From Streptomyces sp. DI166 (GTDB lineage: Bacteria; Actinomycetota; Actinomycetes; Streptomycetales; Streptomycetaceae): DNA of 64,000 bases. Below are positions 26,594 to 37,926 of the stretch, piece after piece; within the stretch, counting starts at the first letter, position 1, and each line of letters begins with the position of its first letter. A program made the position numbers and the translations under genes. Below the pieces are notes generated by a model. It was not told the DNA's origin. It saw nothing but the letters and a program-made list of their open reading frames with translations, and did no database searches. Location of the stretch: positions 120,842 through 184,841 of the forward strand of contig NZ_FLSP01000003.1 of NCBI RefSeq assembly GCF_900091315.1, read 5' to 3'.

Positions 26594-28558
26594 GTGGAGA
26601 ACCTGATTGCGCTGCTCATCGCGGCGCCCCTGCTTGGAGCGGCGGTCCTGCTGTGCGGCGGCCGGCGCCTGGACGCCGTCGGGCACTGGATCGGCACGCT
26701 GCTGGCGTCCCTGTCCTTCGTGTTCGGCGCTGTCCTCTTCTTCGACCTGCTCGGCAAGGACGCCACCGACCGGACGCTGACCCAGCACCTGTTCAGCTGG
26801 ATCCCGGTGGAGGGCTTCCAGGCGGACATCGCCTTCCGCCTCGACCAGCTGTCGATGACGTTCGTCCTGCTGATCACCGGTGTCGGCTCGCTGATCCACC
26901 TGTACTCGGTCGGGTACATGGAGCACGACGAGCGCCGCCGCCGTTTCTTCGGTTATCTGAACCTGTTCCTCGCGGCGATGCTCCTGCTGGTCCTCGCCGA
27001 CAACTACCTGCTGCTGTACGTCGGCTGGGAGGGCGTCGGTCTCGCCTCCTACCTGCTGATCGGCTTCTGGCAGCACAAGCCCAGCGCCGCCACCGCGGCG
27101 AAGAAGGCGTTCCTGGTCAACCGCGTCGGCGACATGGGTCTGTCGATCGCGATCATGATCATGTTCACCACCTTCGGGACCTTCGCCTTCGGCCCGCTCC
27201 TCGGCAGCGAGGAGACGCCCGGAGTGGCGGGCGACGCCTCCGAGGGCACGCTCACCGCCATCGGCCTGATGCTGCTGCTCGCCGCCTGCGGCAAGTCCGC
27301 CCAAGTGCCGCTGCAGTCCTGGCTCGGGGACGCGATGGAGGGCCCGACCCCGGTCTCGGCCCTGATCCACGCGGCCACCATGGTGACGGCGGGCGTCTAC
27401 CTGATCGTCCGCTCCGGCGCGATCTTCGACGCCGCCCCGGACGCGCAACTGGTCGTCACCATCGTCGGCGCGGTCACGCTGCTGTTCGGTGCGATCGTCG
27501 GTTGCGCGAAGGACGACATCAAGAAGGCGCTGGCCGGTTCGACCATGTCGCAGATCGGCTACATGATCCTCGCCGCGGGCCTCGGCCCGATCGGCTACGC
27601 CTTCGCGATCATGCACCTGGTGACCCACGGCTTCTTCAAGGCCGGGCTCTTCCTCGGCGCCGGTTCGGTCATGCACGGCATGAACGACGAGGTCGACATG
27701 AGGAAGTACGGCGGCCTGCGCAAGTACATGCCGATCACCTTCATCACCTTCGGTCTCGGCTACCTCGCCATCATCGGCTTCCCGGGCCTGTCCGGCTTCT
27801 TCTCCAAGGACAAGATCATCGAGGCGGCGTTCGCCAAGGGCGGCACCGAGGGCTGGATCCTCGGCGGCTGCGCCCTGCTGGGCGCCGCGATCACCGCGTA
27901 CTACATGACGCGCGTGATGCTGATGACGTTCTTCGGTGAGGAGCGCTGGCGGAACCGGGAGACCGCCTCCCCGGCCGAGCCGAACGTGGAACCGGCCGCC
28001 GAGCACCAGGGCGAGCATGCCGAGCCGCACCCGCACGAGTCGCCCAGCTCCATGACCATCCCGATGATCGTGCTGGCCTTCGGATCGGTCTTCGCGGGCG
28101 CCCTGTTCAGCATCGGCGACCGCTTCGTGAACTGGCTGGAGCCCATCACCGGCTTCGAGCACGGCCACTCCCCGCTCAGCGCGGCCGCGGTCACCTCTTC
28201 CACGGTGGCCGTCATGGTCATCGGCGTGGCCGTCGCGTACGTCCAGTACGGGCGCCGTCCGGTGCCGGCCGTCGCCCCGCGCGGGTCGCTGCTCACCCGG
28301 GCCGCCCGGCGCGACCTGCTCCAGGACGACTTCAACCACGTCGTCCTGGTCCGCGGCGGCGAGCACCTCACCCGCTCCCTGGTCTACGTCGACCACACCC
28401 TGGTCGACGGCGTCGTCAACGGCACGGCGGCCTCGGTCGGCGGCCTCTCCGGACGGCTGCGCAGGCTCCAGAACGGCTACGCGCGGTCGTACGCGGTCTC
28501 GATGTTCGGCGGTGCGGCACTCCTGGTCGCCGCGACCCTGCTGATGAGGGCGGTCTGA
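26594..28558 (+). CDS. nuoL: NADH-quinone oxidoreductase subunit L
   Basis: 654 residues, an antiporter-like proton-pumping subunit. The key glutamate region is [20 protein letters not shown] and the lysine helix is in [40 protein letters not shown] and [15 protein letters not shown] are also typical. The C-terminal part would include the long lateral helix. A His/Glu-rich loop ([15 protein letters not shown]) lies at about residues 470-490. GTG 26594 has AAGGGG about 12 bases upstream. Confidence 0.96.
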   Translation: MENLIALLIAAPLLGAAVLLCGGRRLDAVGHWIGTLLASLSFVFGAVLFFDLLGKDATDRTLTQHLFSWIPVEGFQADIAFRLDQLSMTFVLLITGVGSLIHLYSVGYMEHDERRRRFFGYLNLFLAAMLLLVLADNYLLLYVGWEGVGLASYLLIGFWQHKPSAATAAKKAFLVNRVGDMGLSIAIMIMFTTFGTFAFGPLLGSEETPGVAGDASEGTLTAIGLMLLLAACGKSAQVPLQSWLGDAMEGPTPVSALIHAATMVTAGVYLIVRSGAIFDAAPDAQLVVTIVGAVTLLFGAIVGCAKDDIKKALAGSTMSQIGYMILAAGLGPIGYAFAIMHLVTHGFFKAGLFLGAGSVMHGMNDEVDMRKYGGLRKYMPITFITFGLGYLAIIGFPGLSGFFSKDKIIEAAFAKGGTEGWILGGCALLGAAITAYYMTRVMLMTFFGEERWRNRETASPAEPNVEPAAEHQGEHAEPHPHESPSSMTIPMIVLAFGSVFAGALFSIGDRFVNWLEPITGFEHGHSPLSAAAVTSSTVAVMVIGVAVAYVQYGRRPVPAVAPRGSLLTRAARRDLLQDDFNHVVLVRGGEHLTRSLVYVDHTLVDGVVNGTAASVGGLSGRLRRLQNGYARSYAVSMFGGAALLVAATLLMRAV

Positions 28559-28563
28559 TACCG

Positions 28564-30135
28564 ATGTCCTTTCCCCTGCTGACAGCGACGGCGGCGCTCC
28601 CCGCGATCGGGGCGGTCGCCACGGCCGCCGTGCCGGCCGCGCGGCGCACCGCCGCCAAGTGGCTGGCGCTGCTCTTCTCCCTCGCCACGCTCGCGCTCGC
28701 CGTCGTGATCATGGTCCGCTTCGACCCGGACGGCGACCGTTACCAGCTCACCGAATCCCATGCCTGGATCAGTGAGTTCGGGGTCCGCTACGACCTCGGC
28801 GTGGACGGCATCGGGGTCGCCCTGATCGCGCTGACCGCGGTGCTGATGCCGTTCGTGATCCTCGCGGGCTGGCACGACGCCGACCCGCTGGAGACCGGCA
28901 GCAAGCGGTGGCGGCCGACGCAGGGCTTCTTCGCCCTGATCCTGGCCGTCGAGGCGATGGTGATCCTCTCCTTCGAGGCCACCGACGTCTTCCTCTTCTA
29001 CATCTTCTTCGAGGCCATGCTCATCCCGATGTACTTCCTCATCGGAGGCTTCGGGGACCGTGCCCACGAGCACGGCGAGGAGGCGGCCTCCACCCAGCGG
29101 TCGTACGCCGCGGTGAAGTTCCTCCTCTACAACCTGGCCGGCGGTCTGATCATGCTGGCCGCGGTGATCGGCCTGTACGTGGTCGCGGGGAACTTCTCGC
29201 TCCCCGAGATCGCCGAGGCCCGCGCCAACGGCTCGCTGGACATGGCCACCAGCACCGAACGCTGGCTGTTCCTGGGCTTCTTCTTCGCCTTCGCGGTGAA
29301 GGCGCCCCTGTGGCCGCTGCACACCTGGCTGCCCAACGCCATGGGCGAGGCCACCGCCCCGGTCGCCGTGCTGATCACCGCGGTCGTGGACAAGGTCGGC
29401 ACCTTCGCGATGCTCCGCTTCTGCCTCGGGCTGTTCCCGGAGGCGTCGAAGTGGGCGACGCCCGCCATCCTGGTCCTCGCGCTGATCAGCATCATCTACG
29501 GCGCGCTGCTGGCGGTTGGCCAGCGCGACATCAAGCGCCTGGTGGCATACGCGTCGATCTCGCACTTCGGCTTCATCATCATGGGCATCTTCGCGATGAC
29601 CAGCCAGGGCCAGTCGGGCGCGACGCTGTACATGGTCAACCACGGCCTGTCCACGGCCGCGCTGATGCTGGTGGCGGGCTTCCTGATCTCCCGGCGCGGC
29701 TCGCGGCTCATCGCGGACTACGGCGGGGTGCAGAAGGTCGCCCCGGTGCTCGCCGGCACCTTCCTGATCGGCGGTCTGGCGACGCTGTCGCTGCCCGGAC
29801 TCGCCCCGTTCGTCAGTGAGTTCCTGGTGCTGGTCGGCACCTACACGCGGTACCCGGTGGTCGGCATCATCGCCACCTTCGGCATCGTGCTCGCCGCGCT
29901 CTACACCCTGGTGCTGTACCAGCGGACGATGACGGGCCCGGTCAAGCCCGAGGTCTCGGCGATGCCCGACCTCAGGGTGCGGGAGCTGGCGGTCGTCGCA
30001 CCGCTGGTCGTGCTGCTGATCTTCCTGGGCGTCTACCCGAAGCCCGTCACGGACATCGTCAACCCGGCGGTGGAGCAGACCATGTCCGACGTACAGAAGA
30101 AGGACCCCCAGCCCGAGGTGGAGGCGGCCAAGTGA
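28564..30135 (+). CDS. nuoM: NADH-quinone oxidoreductase subunit M
   Basis: 523 residues, the second antiporter-like subunit. The conserved glutamate is in FYIFFEAMLIPMYFLIGGFG and the lysine in FFFAFAVKAPLWPLHTWLPN, followed by AMGEATAPVAVLITAVVDKV. About fourteen hydrophobic segments. It starts five bases after the nuoL stop and its own stop overlaps nuoN. Confidence 0.96.
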   Translation: MSFPLLTATAALPAIGAVATAAVPAARRTAAKWLALLFSLATLALAVVIMVRFDPDGDRYQLTESHAWISEFGVRYDLGVDGIGVALIALTAVLMPFVILAGWHDADPLETGSKRWRPTQGFFALILAVEAMVILSFEATDVFLFYIFFEAMLIPMYFLIGGFGDRAHEHGEEAASTQRSYAAVKFLLYNLAGGLIMLAAVIGLYVVAGNFSLPEIAEARANGSLDMATSTERWLFLGFFFAFAVKAPLWPLHTWLPNAMGEATAPVAVLITAVVDKVGTFAMLRFCLGLFPEASKWATPAILVLALISIIYGALLAVGQRDIKRLVAYASISHFGFIIMGIFAMTSQGQSGATLYMVNHGLSTAALMLVAGFLISRRGSRLIADYGGVQKVAPVLAGTFLIGGLATLSLPGLAPFVSEFLVLVGTYTRYPVVGIIATFGIVLAALYTLVLYQRTMTGPVKPEVSAMPDLRVRELAVVAPLVVLLIFLGVYPKPVTDIVNPAVEQTMSDVQKKDPQPEVEAAK

Positions 30136-31781
30136 GCGCATCAGCCGTCCACAGCCTGTGGACAACCGCAGCCGATCCGATCTCGAAGATCGACGCGCCG
30201 AAGATCGAATACGGACAGCTGTCGCCCACGCTGATCATCGTCGGCGCGGCGGTGGTCGGCGTGCTGATCGAGGCGCTCGTCCCGCGCAAGTCCCGTTACT
30301 ACGCCCAGGTGTTCGTCTCCGCCGTCGCGCTCGTCGCCGCGTTCGCCGCGGTGGTCGCGCTCGCGGCCGACGGGTACGGCACCACGAAGGCGGGCATCGC
30401 GGCGATGGGCGCCATCGCCGTCGACGGTCCCGCCCTCTTCCTCCAGGGCACGATCCTGCTGGCCGGTCTGGTCGGCCTGTTCACCTTCGCCGAGCGGCGC
30501 CTGGATCCGGCGGCGCACGGCAACCGGGTCGACTCCTTCGCCGCACAGGCCGGCTCCGTGCCGGGCAGCGACAGCGAGAAGGCCGCGGTGAAGGCCGGGT
30601 TCACCACCACCGAGGTGTTCCCGCTGCTGCTCTTCGCGGTCGCGGGCATGCTGGTCTTCCCGGCGGCCAACGATCTGCTGACGCTGTTCATCGCGCTGGA
30701 GGTCTTCTCCCTGCCGCTGTACCTGATGTGCGCACTCGCCCGCCGCAAGCGGCTGATGTCGCAGGAAGCGGCCGTGAAGTACTTCCTGCTCGGCGCGTTC
30801 GCCTCCGCGTTCACCCTGTTCGGCATCGCGCTGCTGTACGGCTACGCGGGCTCGGTGTCCTACGCGACCATCGCCCAGGTCGTCGACGGCACCCTGACCA
30901 GCGTCGACCCGGCGCTGGCGGACACCATGGGCAATGACGCGCTGCTCCTGATCGGCACGGCCATGCTGGTCATGGGCCTGCTGTTCAAGGTCGGCGCGGT
31001 GCCCTTCCACATGTGGACGCCGGACGTGTACCAGGGTGCGCCGACCCCGGTGACCGGCTTCATGGCGGCGGCGACCAAGGTGGCCGCGTTCGGCGCGCTG
31101 CTGCGGGTGCTGTACGTGGTGCTGCCCGGCCTGCGCTGGGACTGGCGGCCGGTGATGTGGGCCGTCGCGATCATCACCATGCTGGGCGGCGCCATCGTCG
31201 CGATCACGCAGACCGACATCAAGCGGCTGCTGGCGTACTCGTCGATCGCGCACGCGGGCTTCATCCTCGCCGGTGTCATCGCCACCACGCCGGAGGGCAT
31301 CTCCTCGGTCCTCTTCTACCTGGCCGCCTACTCCTTCGTGACCATCGGCGCCTTCGCGGTCGTCACCCTGGTCCGGGACGCGGGCGGCGAGGCGACGCAC
31401 CTGTCGAAGTGGGCGGGGCTCGGCCGGCGTTCGCCGCTGGTGGCGGCCGTGTTCGCGGTCTTCCTGCTGGCCTTCGCGGGCATCCCGCTGACCTCCGGGT
31501 TCGCGGGCAAGTTCGCGGTGTTCAAGGCGGCGGCGGAGGGCGGGGCGGCCCCGCTGGTCGTGGTCGGTGTGATCTCGTCGGCGATCGCGGCGTTCTTCTA
31601 CATCCGCGTCATCGTGCTGATGTTCTTCAGCGAGCCGAGGCCCGAGGGCCCGACCGTGGCGGTGCCGTCGCCGCTGACGATGACCGCGATCGGGGTCGGC
31701 GTGGCGGTCACGGTGGTGCTCGGTGTGGCGCCGCAGTACTTCCTTGAGCTCGCGAGCGACGCAGGGGTGTTCGTGCGCTGA
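30132..31781 (+). CDS. nuoN: NADH-quinone oxidoreductase subunit N
   Basis: 549 residues, the third antiporter-like subunit and last gene of the operon. The signature glutamate is in LLTLFIALEVFSLPLYLMCA and the lysine in MGLLFKVGAVPFHMWTPDVY, then QGAPTPVTGFMAAATKVAAF. The protein is somewhat longer than usual because of a polar loop (about 125-155, DSFAAQAGSVPGSDSEKAAV). The gene is followed within 20 bases by a strong hairpin. Confidence 0.95.
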   Translation: MSASAVHSLWTTAADPISKIDAPKIEYGQLSPTLIIVGAAVVGVLIEALVPRKSRYYAQVFVSAVALVAAFAAVVALAADGYGTTKAGIAAMGAIAVDGPALFLQGTILLAGLVGLFTFAERRLDPAAHGNRVDSFAAQAGSVPGSDSEKAAVKAGFTTTEVFPLLLFAVAGMLVFPAANDLLTLFIALEVFSLPLYLMCALARRKRLMSQEAAVKYFLLGAFASAFTLFGIALLYGYAGSVSYATIAQVVDGTLTSVDPALADTMGNDALLLIGTAMLVMGLLFKVGAVPFHMWTPDVYQGAPTPVTGFMAAATKVAAFGALLRVLYVVLPGLRWDWRPVMWAVAIITMLGGAIVAITQTDIKRLLAYSSIAHAGFILAGVIATTPEGISSVLFYLAAYSFVTIGAFAVVTLVRDAGGEATHLSKWAGLGRRSPLVAAVFAVFLLAFAGIPLTSGFAGKFAVFKAAAEGGAAPLVVVGVISSAIAAFFYIRVIVLMFFSEPRPEGPTVAVPSPLTMTAIGVGVAVTVVLGVAPQYFLELASDAGVFVR

Positions 31782-31798
31782 CGCGAGCGGGTCGCACC

Positions 31799-31833
31799 AG
31801 GGCCCCGGTTCCCGAGAGGGGAGCCGGGGCCCT
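31799..31833 (+). terminator. Terminator after the nuoA-N operon
   Basis: AGGGCCCCGGTTCCC, loop GAGA, then GGGAGCCGGGGCCCT: a 15-base-pair stem with one G-T pair. There is no T run, as is usual in Streptomyces. It also faces the end of the minus-strand gene at 31895 and may work both ways. Confidence 0.85.
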
Positions 31834-31852
31834 GATGCGTGTCCGGCCAGGT

Positions 31853-31898
31853 CTTCGGACGGTCAGTCCTTCGGACGGTCAGGCCTTCAGGCCGTCAA
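31853..31898 (-). repeat. Tandem repeat running out of the stop codon of the secreted-protein gene
   Basis: On the plus strand CTTCGGACGGTCAG occurs at 31853-31866 and 31869-31882 (period 16), with a diverged third copy CCTTCAGGCCGTCAA that runs into the stop codon at 31895-31897. Read from the gene, the units begin with a TGA, as in the repeats at 8544, 13688 and 41068. Confidence 0.65.
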
Positions 31899-32377
31899 GC
31901 CTTGGGGCACTTCACCTTGGGGTTGAAGCCTTCCAGCAGTCCGTCCGGGTTGTGCTTGTAGATCCAGGCGTGGAGCGTGAAGTGACCGGGCAGCTGGCCC
32001 TCGTCGAACTTCCGCCCGAACAGTTCGGGAGTCGCCTGGCCCTTGTCCTCGACGACCCACTCCACCGCGAACAGTTCCCTGCCGTGTTTGCCGTCCTCGT
32101 ACAGCAGCGCCGCGGGCGTCGCCGGATCGAGGGAATTGAGGTACGCCGGGTTGACGTAGTGGTAGCCCATGTTCGGCACGCACTCGTCGGTCCGCTCGTA
32201 TCCGCCCGACGCGGCGAAGGGCTCGTAGGCGTACTTCCCGGTCGCGTTGTACGTCGGGGTCAGATCCGTCCAGACGAACGGATCGGGCGCCGCGGCGGCC
32301 TGACCGGGCACGGCGGCCAGGGCGAAGGACGCGGCCAGCGCGGTGGTGAGGACGGCCTTGAGGGAGCGAGAGGCCAT
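31895..32377 (-). CDS. Small secreted protein, unknown function
   Basis: 160 residues from ATG 32377, with a clear ribosome site (AAGGAG) 7 bases upstream. A signal peptide is evident: MASRSLKAVLTTALAASFAL, then AAVPGQAAAAPDPF with a likely cut after an Ala. The mature part has two cysteines (ERTDECVPNMGYHYVNP and FNPKVKCPKA) that may form a disulphide, and a region rich in aromatic residues and His (GHFTLHAWIYKHNPDG). I do not recognise a named family; proteins of this sort are common in Streptomyces secretomes. It is divergent from recQ. Confidence 0.8.
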   Translation of the reverse strand: MASRSLKAVLTTALAASFALAAVPGQAAAAPDPFVWTDLTPTYNATGKYAYEPFAASGGYERTDECVPNMGYHYVNPAYLNSLDPATPAALLYEDGKHGRELFAVEWVVEDKGQATPELFGRKFDEGQLPGHFTLHAWIYKHNPDGLLEGFNPKVKCPKA

Positions 32378-32398
32378 GCTGTGACTCCTTGAGGGGGA

Positions 32399-32472
32399 GG
32401 GCGCGCCCGAACGGCGCACCCCGCACGAAGGGGACGGGCGCGCCCGAACGGCACACCCGTACGAAGAGGGCG
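32399..32472. repeat. 37-bp tandem direct repeat with GGGCGCGCCC palindromes
   Basis: Units 32399-32435 and 32436-32472 both begin GGGCGCGCCCGAACGG and end in a CACGAAG or TACGAAGAGGG part. Each contains the palindrome GGGCGCGCCC, so the region offers two identical sites 37 bases apart, just upstream of the secreted-protein start codon. Confidence 0.7.
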
Positions 32473-32677
32473 GGAACCGGGCGGACCTCCCCTGCCCTGC
32501 CGGCGCGTGTCCCGCCCGCCGAGCATGTCCCGGCCGTCCGGGCGCTGCCAGATGACAGGGGCCATTGGCATGACTACCGAACGTGATTCCACGAGCCTGT
32601 GGATAACTCCGGCGCTGTCGGTGCGGACCCCTATCGTGGACGCAGTGGTCGAGGAGCGACGTACGGGGGGCACGACG

Positions 32678-34669
<1,992 letters not shown>

Positions 34670-34717
34670 AGCCGCGCGAGCCGCTGTCCTGAGGCGGGGC
34701 CGAGGCAGTAAGGCCGC

Positions 34718-35656
34718 CTACCCCAGCGCCGTCAGCCCCGGTGCGAAGGTGATCAGCAGGGGCACCAGCGGGGTCAGTGCCGCCAGGGCCGTGGTCATCG
34801 CTCTGCGGTGCCGGGTCAGGCGGGGCGGGGGTGCCAGGAGGCGGTCGACGCGCTCACCGAGGAGGCGGTGGCTGGAGGAGCAGGAGAGGACGCCCCGGTG
34901 CTGGTTCAGCTCGATCAGGGCCAGCGCCGTGGTCAGGTGACCGCAGCGGCGGGAGGCCGTGTCGTCGGCGGCCAGTTCGACCAGGCGGTGGGTCTGGTCG
35001 CAGAAGTGGGCGAACAGCGGGATTCGGGGGAAACCGGTGGCCAGTGCGGTGGAGAGGTGCAGCAGCCAGTCGTGGCGGGCTCGGGCGTGGCCCCGCTCAT
35101 GGGTGAGGACGGCGTCCAGCTGGTGGTCGGTCAGACGGTGCAGGGCACCCGTGGTGACGATGAGCTGGGGCGGGCTTCCGGGCATCCACCAGGCGTCCGG
35201 GTACTCGTCCTCCAGCACCAGCAGCGGGCCCCGCGCGGCGGGCAGGCCGGCGGGCAGCTCCGGGGCGCGCTCGCGCAGGTGGGCGCGGGTCTGGCCGCGG
35301 CTGCGGCGGGCCTCGACCAGTTCGCGGGCGAGCATCGCCGTTGTCCAGGCGGCGCCGCAGGCCAGCAGCACGGTGAGGACGACGGCCCAGACCGGGGCCG
35401 CGGACAGGTCGTACGCGGCGGTCACGGCCGGTGGCGCGGGGGCGAAGACATGGTCGCGCACCGTGTGGAAGACGGCGGCGGCGCCCAGCACCAGGGCGGT
35501 CAGACAGCACAGCAGGACGGTCGCCACCAGGCACTGCCACACCCACAGCGCGACCACCGGTTCCCGCTCGGGCCACACCGCCCGGGTCAGGGACCGCGGC
35601 ACCGGCACGGCGGCGGTCACGGCGACGACGCTCAGCAGGAGCAGGCAGAAGGTCAT
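34718..35656 (-). CDS. M56-family membrane metallopeptidase (BlaR1/MecR1-like peptidase domain)
   Basis: 312 residues. Several hydrophobic segments surround a cytoplasmic-facing zinc peptidase: HExxH in DAVLTHERGHARARHDWLLH, with a downstream glutamate in RLVELAADDTASRR. In the BlaR1 family such domains cleave a BlaI repressor, but here there is no penicillin-sensor domain, the C-terminus is one short hydrophobic segment, and no BlaI gene is next to it. The Streptomyces genome usually has several such gene pairs; this one appears as a lone peptidase. ATG 35656 gives MTFCLLLLSVVAVTAAVPVP, a membrane anchor. Confidence 0.85.
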   Translation of the reverse strand: MTFCLLLLSVVAVTAAVPVPRSLTRAVWPEREPVVALWVWQCLVATVLLCCLTALVLGAAAVFHTVRDHVFAPAPPAVTAAYDLSAAPVWAVVLTVLLACGAAWTTAMLARELVEARRSRGQTRAHLRERAPELPAGLPAARGPLLVLEDEYPDAWWMPGSPPQLIVTTGALHRLTDHQLDAVLTHERGHARARHDWLLHLSTALATGFPRIPLFAHFCDQTHRLVELAADDTASRRCGHLTTALALIELNQHRGVLSCSSSHRLLGERVDRLLAPPPRLTRHRRAMTTALAALTPLVPLLITFAPGLTALG

Positions 35657-35862
35657 GCCATGGGCTCCGGATCCTGGTCGGGGCAACGGCGGGCGCGGGG
35701 CGTGCGGTGGACGGGCGGTCCGGAGCACGCGCCGGACGCACCGTCCGCCGCACAGTATGACGGCGACGGGCGGCGCGCGGCAGATGTCTGCGGCCGTTGA
35801 ACTCCGCACGGGCTACGGGATCTTGACGCGCCGCGCCGACAGGGCGGGGCACCCCGGGAACC

Positions 35863-37080
35863 TCAGCCCGCCACGATCCGCCCGGACACCTCGCCCAGCC
35901 CCACCCGGGCGCCGTCCGCCCCGGGGGCCCAGGCCGTCATGGTGACGGTGTCGCCGTCCTCCAGGAAGGTGCGCGTGCCGTCGGGGAGTTCCAGGGCGTC
36001 GCGGCCGTTCCAGGTGAGCTCCAGCAGGGAGCCGCGCTCGCGCTCCGTGGGACCGCTGACCGTCCCGGAGCCGTAGAGGTCGCCGGTGCGCAGGGAGGCG
36101 CCGTTGACCGTCAGGTGGGCCAGCTGCTGGGCGGCGGTCCAGTACATCGTCGAGAAGGGGGGCTCGGAGATCACATGACCGTTGAGCGAGACGGAGATAC
36201 GCAGGTCGTAGCCGCCGGGCTCCTCGTCCGCGTCGTCCAGGTAGGGAAGCAGTGGGTGGGTGCGCTCCGGGGGCGCCACCCGGGCCGCGTCCAGGGCGTC
36301 CAGCGGGGTGATCCAGGCCGACACCGAGGTAGCGAAGGACTTGCCGAGGAAGGGGCCGAGCGGGACGTACTCCCAGGCCTGGAGGTCGCGCGCGGACCAG
36401 TCGTTGAGCAGGCAGAGGCCGAAGACGTGCTCCCGGAAGTCGGCGAGCGCGACCGGGCTGCCCATCGGGGTCGGCACGCCCACCACGAAGCCGACCTCCG
36501 CCTCGATGTCCAGCCGCACGGAGGGGCCGAACACGGGGGCCGGGTCGGAGGGCGCCTTGCGCTGGCCGGAGGGCCGTACGACGTCCGTGCCGGAGACGAC
36601 GACGGTGCCCGAGCGGCCGTGGTAGCCGATGGGCAGGTGCTTCCAGTTCGGGGTGAGGGAGTCCTCCGCGTCGGGGCGGAAGATCCGGCCGACGTTCCGG
36701 GCGTGGTTCTCGGAGGCGTAGAAGTCGACGTAGTCGGCGACCTCGAAGGGCAGGTGCAGGGTCACCTCGGCCACAGGGTGGAAGAAGGGCTCGATGGTCT
36801 CGCGGTGGGACGGCACCGTGACCCAGCCGGTCAGCGCGCGGCGCACGTCGGACCAGGCGGTGCGGCCCGCCGCCAGCAGCGGGTTCAGGGTGGGCCTGGC
36901 GAGCAGGGAGGCGTAGGGAGAGCCCAGCGCCAGCGCCGCCGCGCCCGCGTCGAGGACATGGTCACCGAGCCGTACGCCGACCCGGCGGGCGCCGCCGTCC
37001 TCGCCGGGGACGGAGAAGACGCCGTAGGGGAGGTTGTGCGGGCCGAAGGGGTCGCCCTCGGGGACATCAAAGGGGGGCAT
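35863..37080 (-). CDS. fahA: Fumarylacetoacetase
   Basis: 405 residues. The enzyme cleaves fumarylacetoacetate to fumarate and acetoacetate, the last step of tyrosine breakdown. The N-terminal SH3-like domain starts at FDVPEGDPFGPHNLPYGVFS, and the catalytic C-terminal domain has DFYASENHARNVGRIFR, LPIGYHGRSGTVVVSGTDVV, RLDIEAEVGFVVGVPTPMGS (metal carboxylates), FGLCLLNDWSARDLQAWEYV and GTVSGPTERERGSLLEL. Length is close to the family norm. It appears to be monocistronic; no other tyrosine-degradation gene is near. Confidence 0.94.
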   Translation of the reverse strand: MPPFDVPEGDPFGPHNLPYGVFSVPGEDGGARRVGVRLGDHVLDAGAAALALGSPYASLLARPTLNPLLAAGRTAWSDVRRALTGWVTVPSHRETIEPFFHPVAEVTLHLPFEVADYVDFYASENHARNVGRIFRPDAEDSLTPNWKHLPIGYHGRSGTVVVSGTDVVRPSGQRKAPSDPAPVFGPSVRLDIEAEVGFVVGVPTPMGSPVALADFREHVFGLCLLNDWSARDLQAWEYVPLGPFLGKSFATSVSAWITPLDALDAARVAPPERTHPLLPYLDDADEEPGGYDLRISVSLNGHVISEPPFSTMYWTAAQQLAHLTVNGASLRTGDLYGSGTVSGPTERERGSLLELTWNGRDALELPDGTRTFLEDGDTVTMTAWAPGADGARVGLGEVSGRIVAG

Positions 37081-37180
37081 GGGTGCTGCCTCGCTCTCGT
37101 ACGTGCCACGGGTCCGTGTCGTCGCCCCACACGTTACGGGCGGGTTGCCCGTCCTGGGCAGAGCGCACCGAGCGCGGCGA

Positions 37181-37780
37181 TCACGCGTCGGGGTCCTCCT
37201 GGGCCCGCTGCCAGGCGAGGAAGTCCGCGATCAGCTCGGGCGGGTTGGCCGCCTCGGTGGCCTCGACCTCCCAGCCCGGCCGATACATGTCGAAAATCAC
37301 GACGGGCAGCGGACGACCGAGGACGGAGGCGATGGCGCCGCTCTGGTGGAGGTGCCGGGCGAGGCCGAGGACGGCGTCGTCGAAGTGCAACTGGAGCAGC
37401 TTGCGCCTGGTCTCGACCTCCTCGCCCTCCTGGTCCTCCTCGAACCACAGCCCCAGCCGCCTGACCTCGGCCTCGTACAGCGGACCGCCCACGGGGTCCT
37501 CCGGTGCGCTGCCCAGCGTCTCGAAGCCGTCCAGAAGCCAGCAGGCGTAGTTCCAGCGGGCCTCGCCGGGGTCCTCCGGCCGCCGCTCACGCTCGTACTG
37601 GGACTCGGTGTTGTAGCCGATGGCGACGTACGGGCGGCGACCGTTGTCGTCAACTCGCCAGACACGGAAGGAGAGTGCGTAGATCTCGGGAACCAGTCGC
37701 TCGGGAAAGCGCCGGATAACATTCAGTGCCGCGTTACGGAGATATTCCGTGAAGTCCCTGTCCCGGCCCGCCAACACCAT
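37181..37780 (-). CDS. Hypothetical protein, about 199 aa
   Basis: ATG 37780 gives MVLAGRDRDFTEYLRNAALN; ATG 37810 would add ten residues. The protein is soluble, mixed alpha/beta and acidic, with PERLVPEIYALSFRVWRVDD, RRPYVAIGYNTESQYERERR, EARWNYACWLLDGFETLG and LYEAEVRRLGLWFEEDQEGE. The strand-rich start followed by EARWNYACW is faintly like DUF4303-type proteins, but I would not assign a family. It ends 100 bases before the fumarylacetoacetase start, on the same strand. Confidence 0.7.
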   Translation of the reverse strand: MVLAGRDRDFTEYLRNAALNVIRRFPERLVPEIYALSFRVWRVDDNGRRPYVAIGYNTESQYERERRPEDPGEARWNYACWLLDGFETLGSAPEDPVGGPLYEAEVRRLGLWFEEDQEGEEVETRRKLLQLHFDDAVLGLARHLHQSGAIASVLGRPLPVVIFDMYRPGWEVEATEAANPPELIADFLAWQRAQEDPDA

Positions 37781-37914
37781 CGCCCCCGTCCGTCCCGGTA
37801 ATCCCCTCATTCCACCAGATGCCGGTGACAGCAAGGGAGTTGGAGGGGCGCGCGGGGCTTGTGCGGGCGCCGGGGACGTCCGGTTCGCGCTGAGTCGGCG
37901 GCGCGTGGTGTCCG

Positions 37915-37920
37915 TATTCT
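37915..37920 (+). promoter_or_regulatory. Candidate -10 box giving a leaderless HAD transcript
   Basis: TATTCT ends six bases before ATG 37927, so transcription would start at the start codon. The gene has no Shine-Dalgarno sequence, which fits a leaderless mRNA. Confidence 0.4.
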
Positions 37921-37926
37921 CTGATC

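Noticed and set aside
26300..28396. A 698-codon minus-strand frame opposite nuoK and nuoL
   Set aside because: Composition (Gln/His/Asp/Arg-rich) is that of a reversed membrane-protein gene; no homology recognised.
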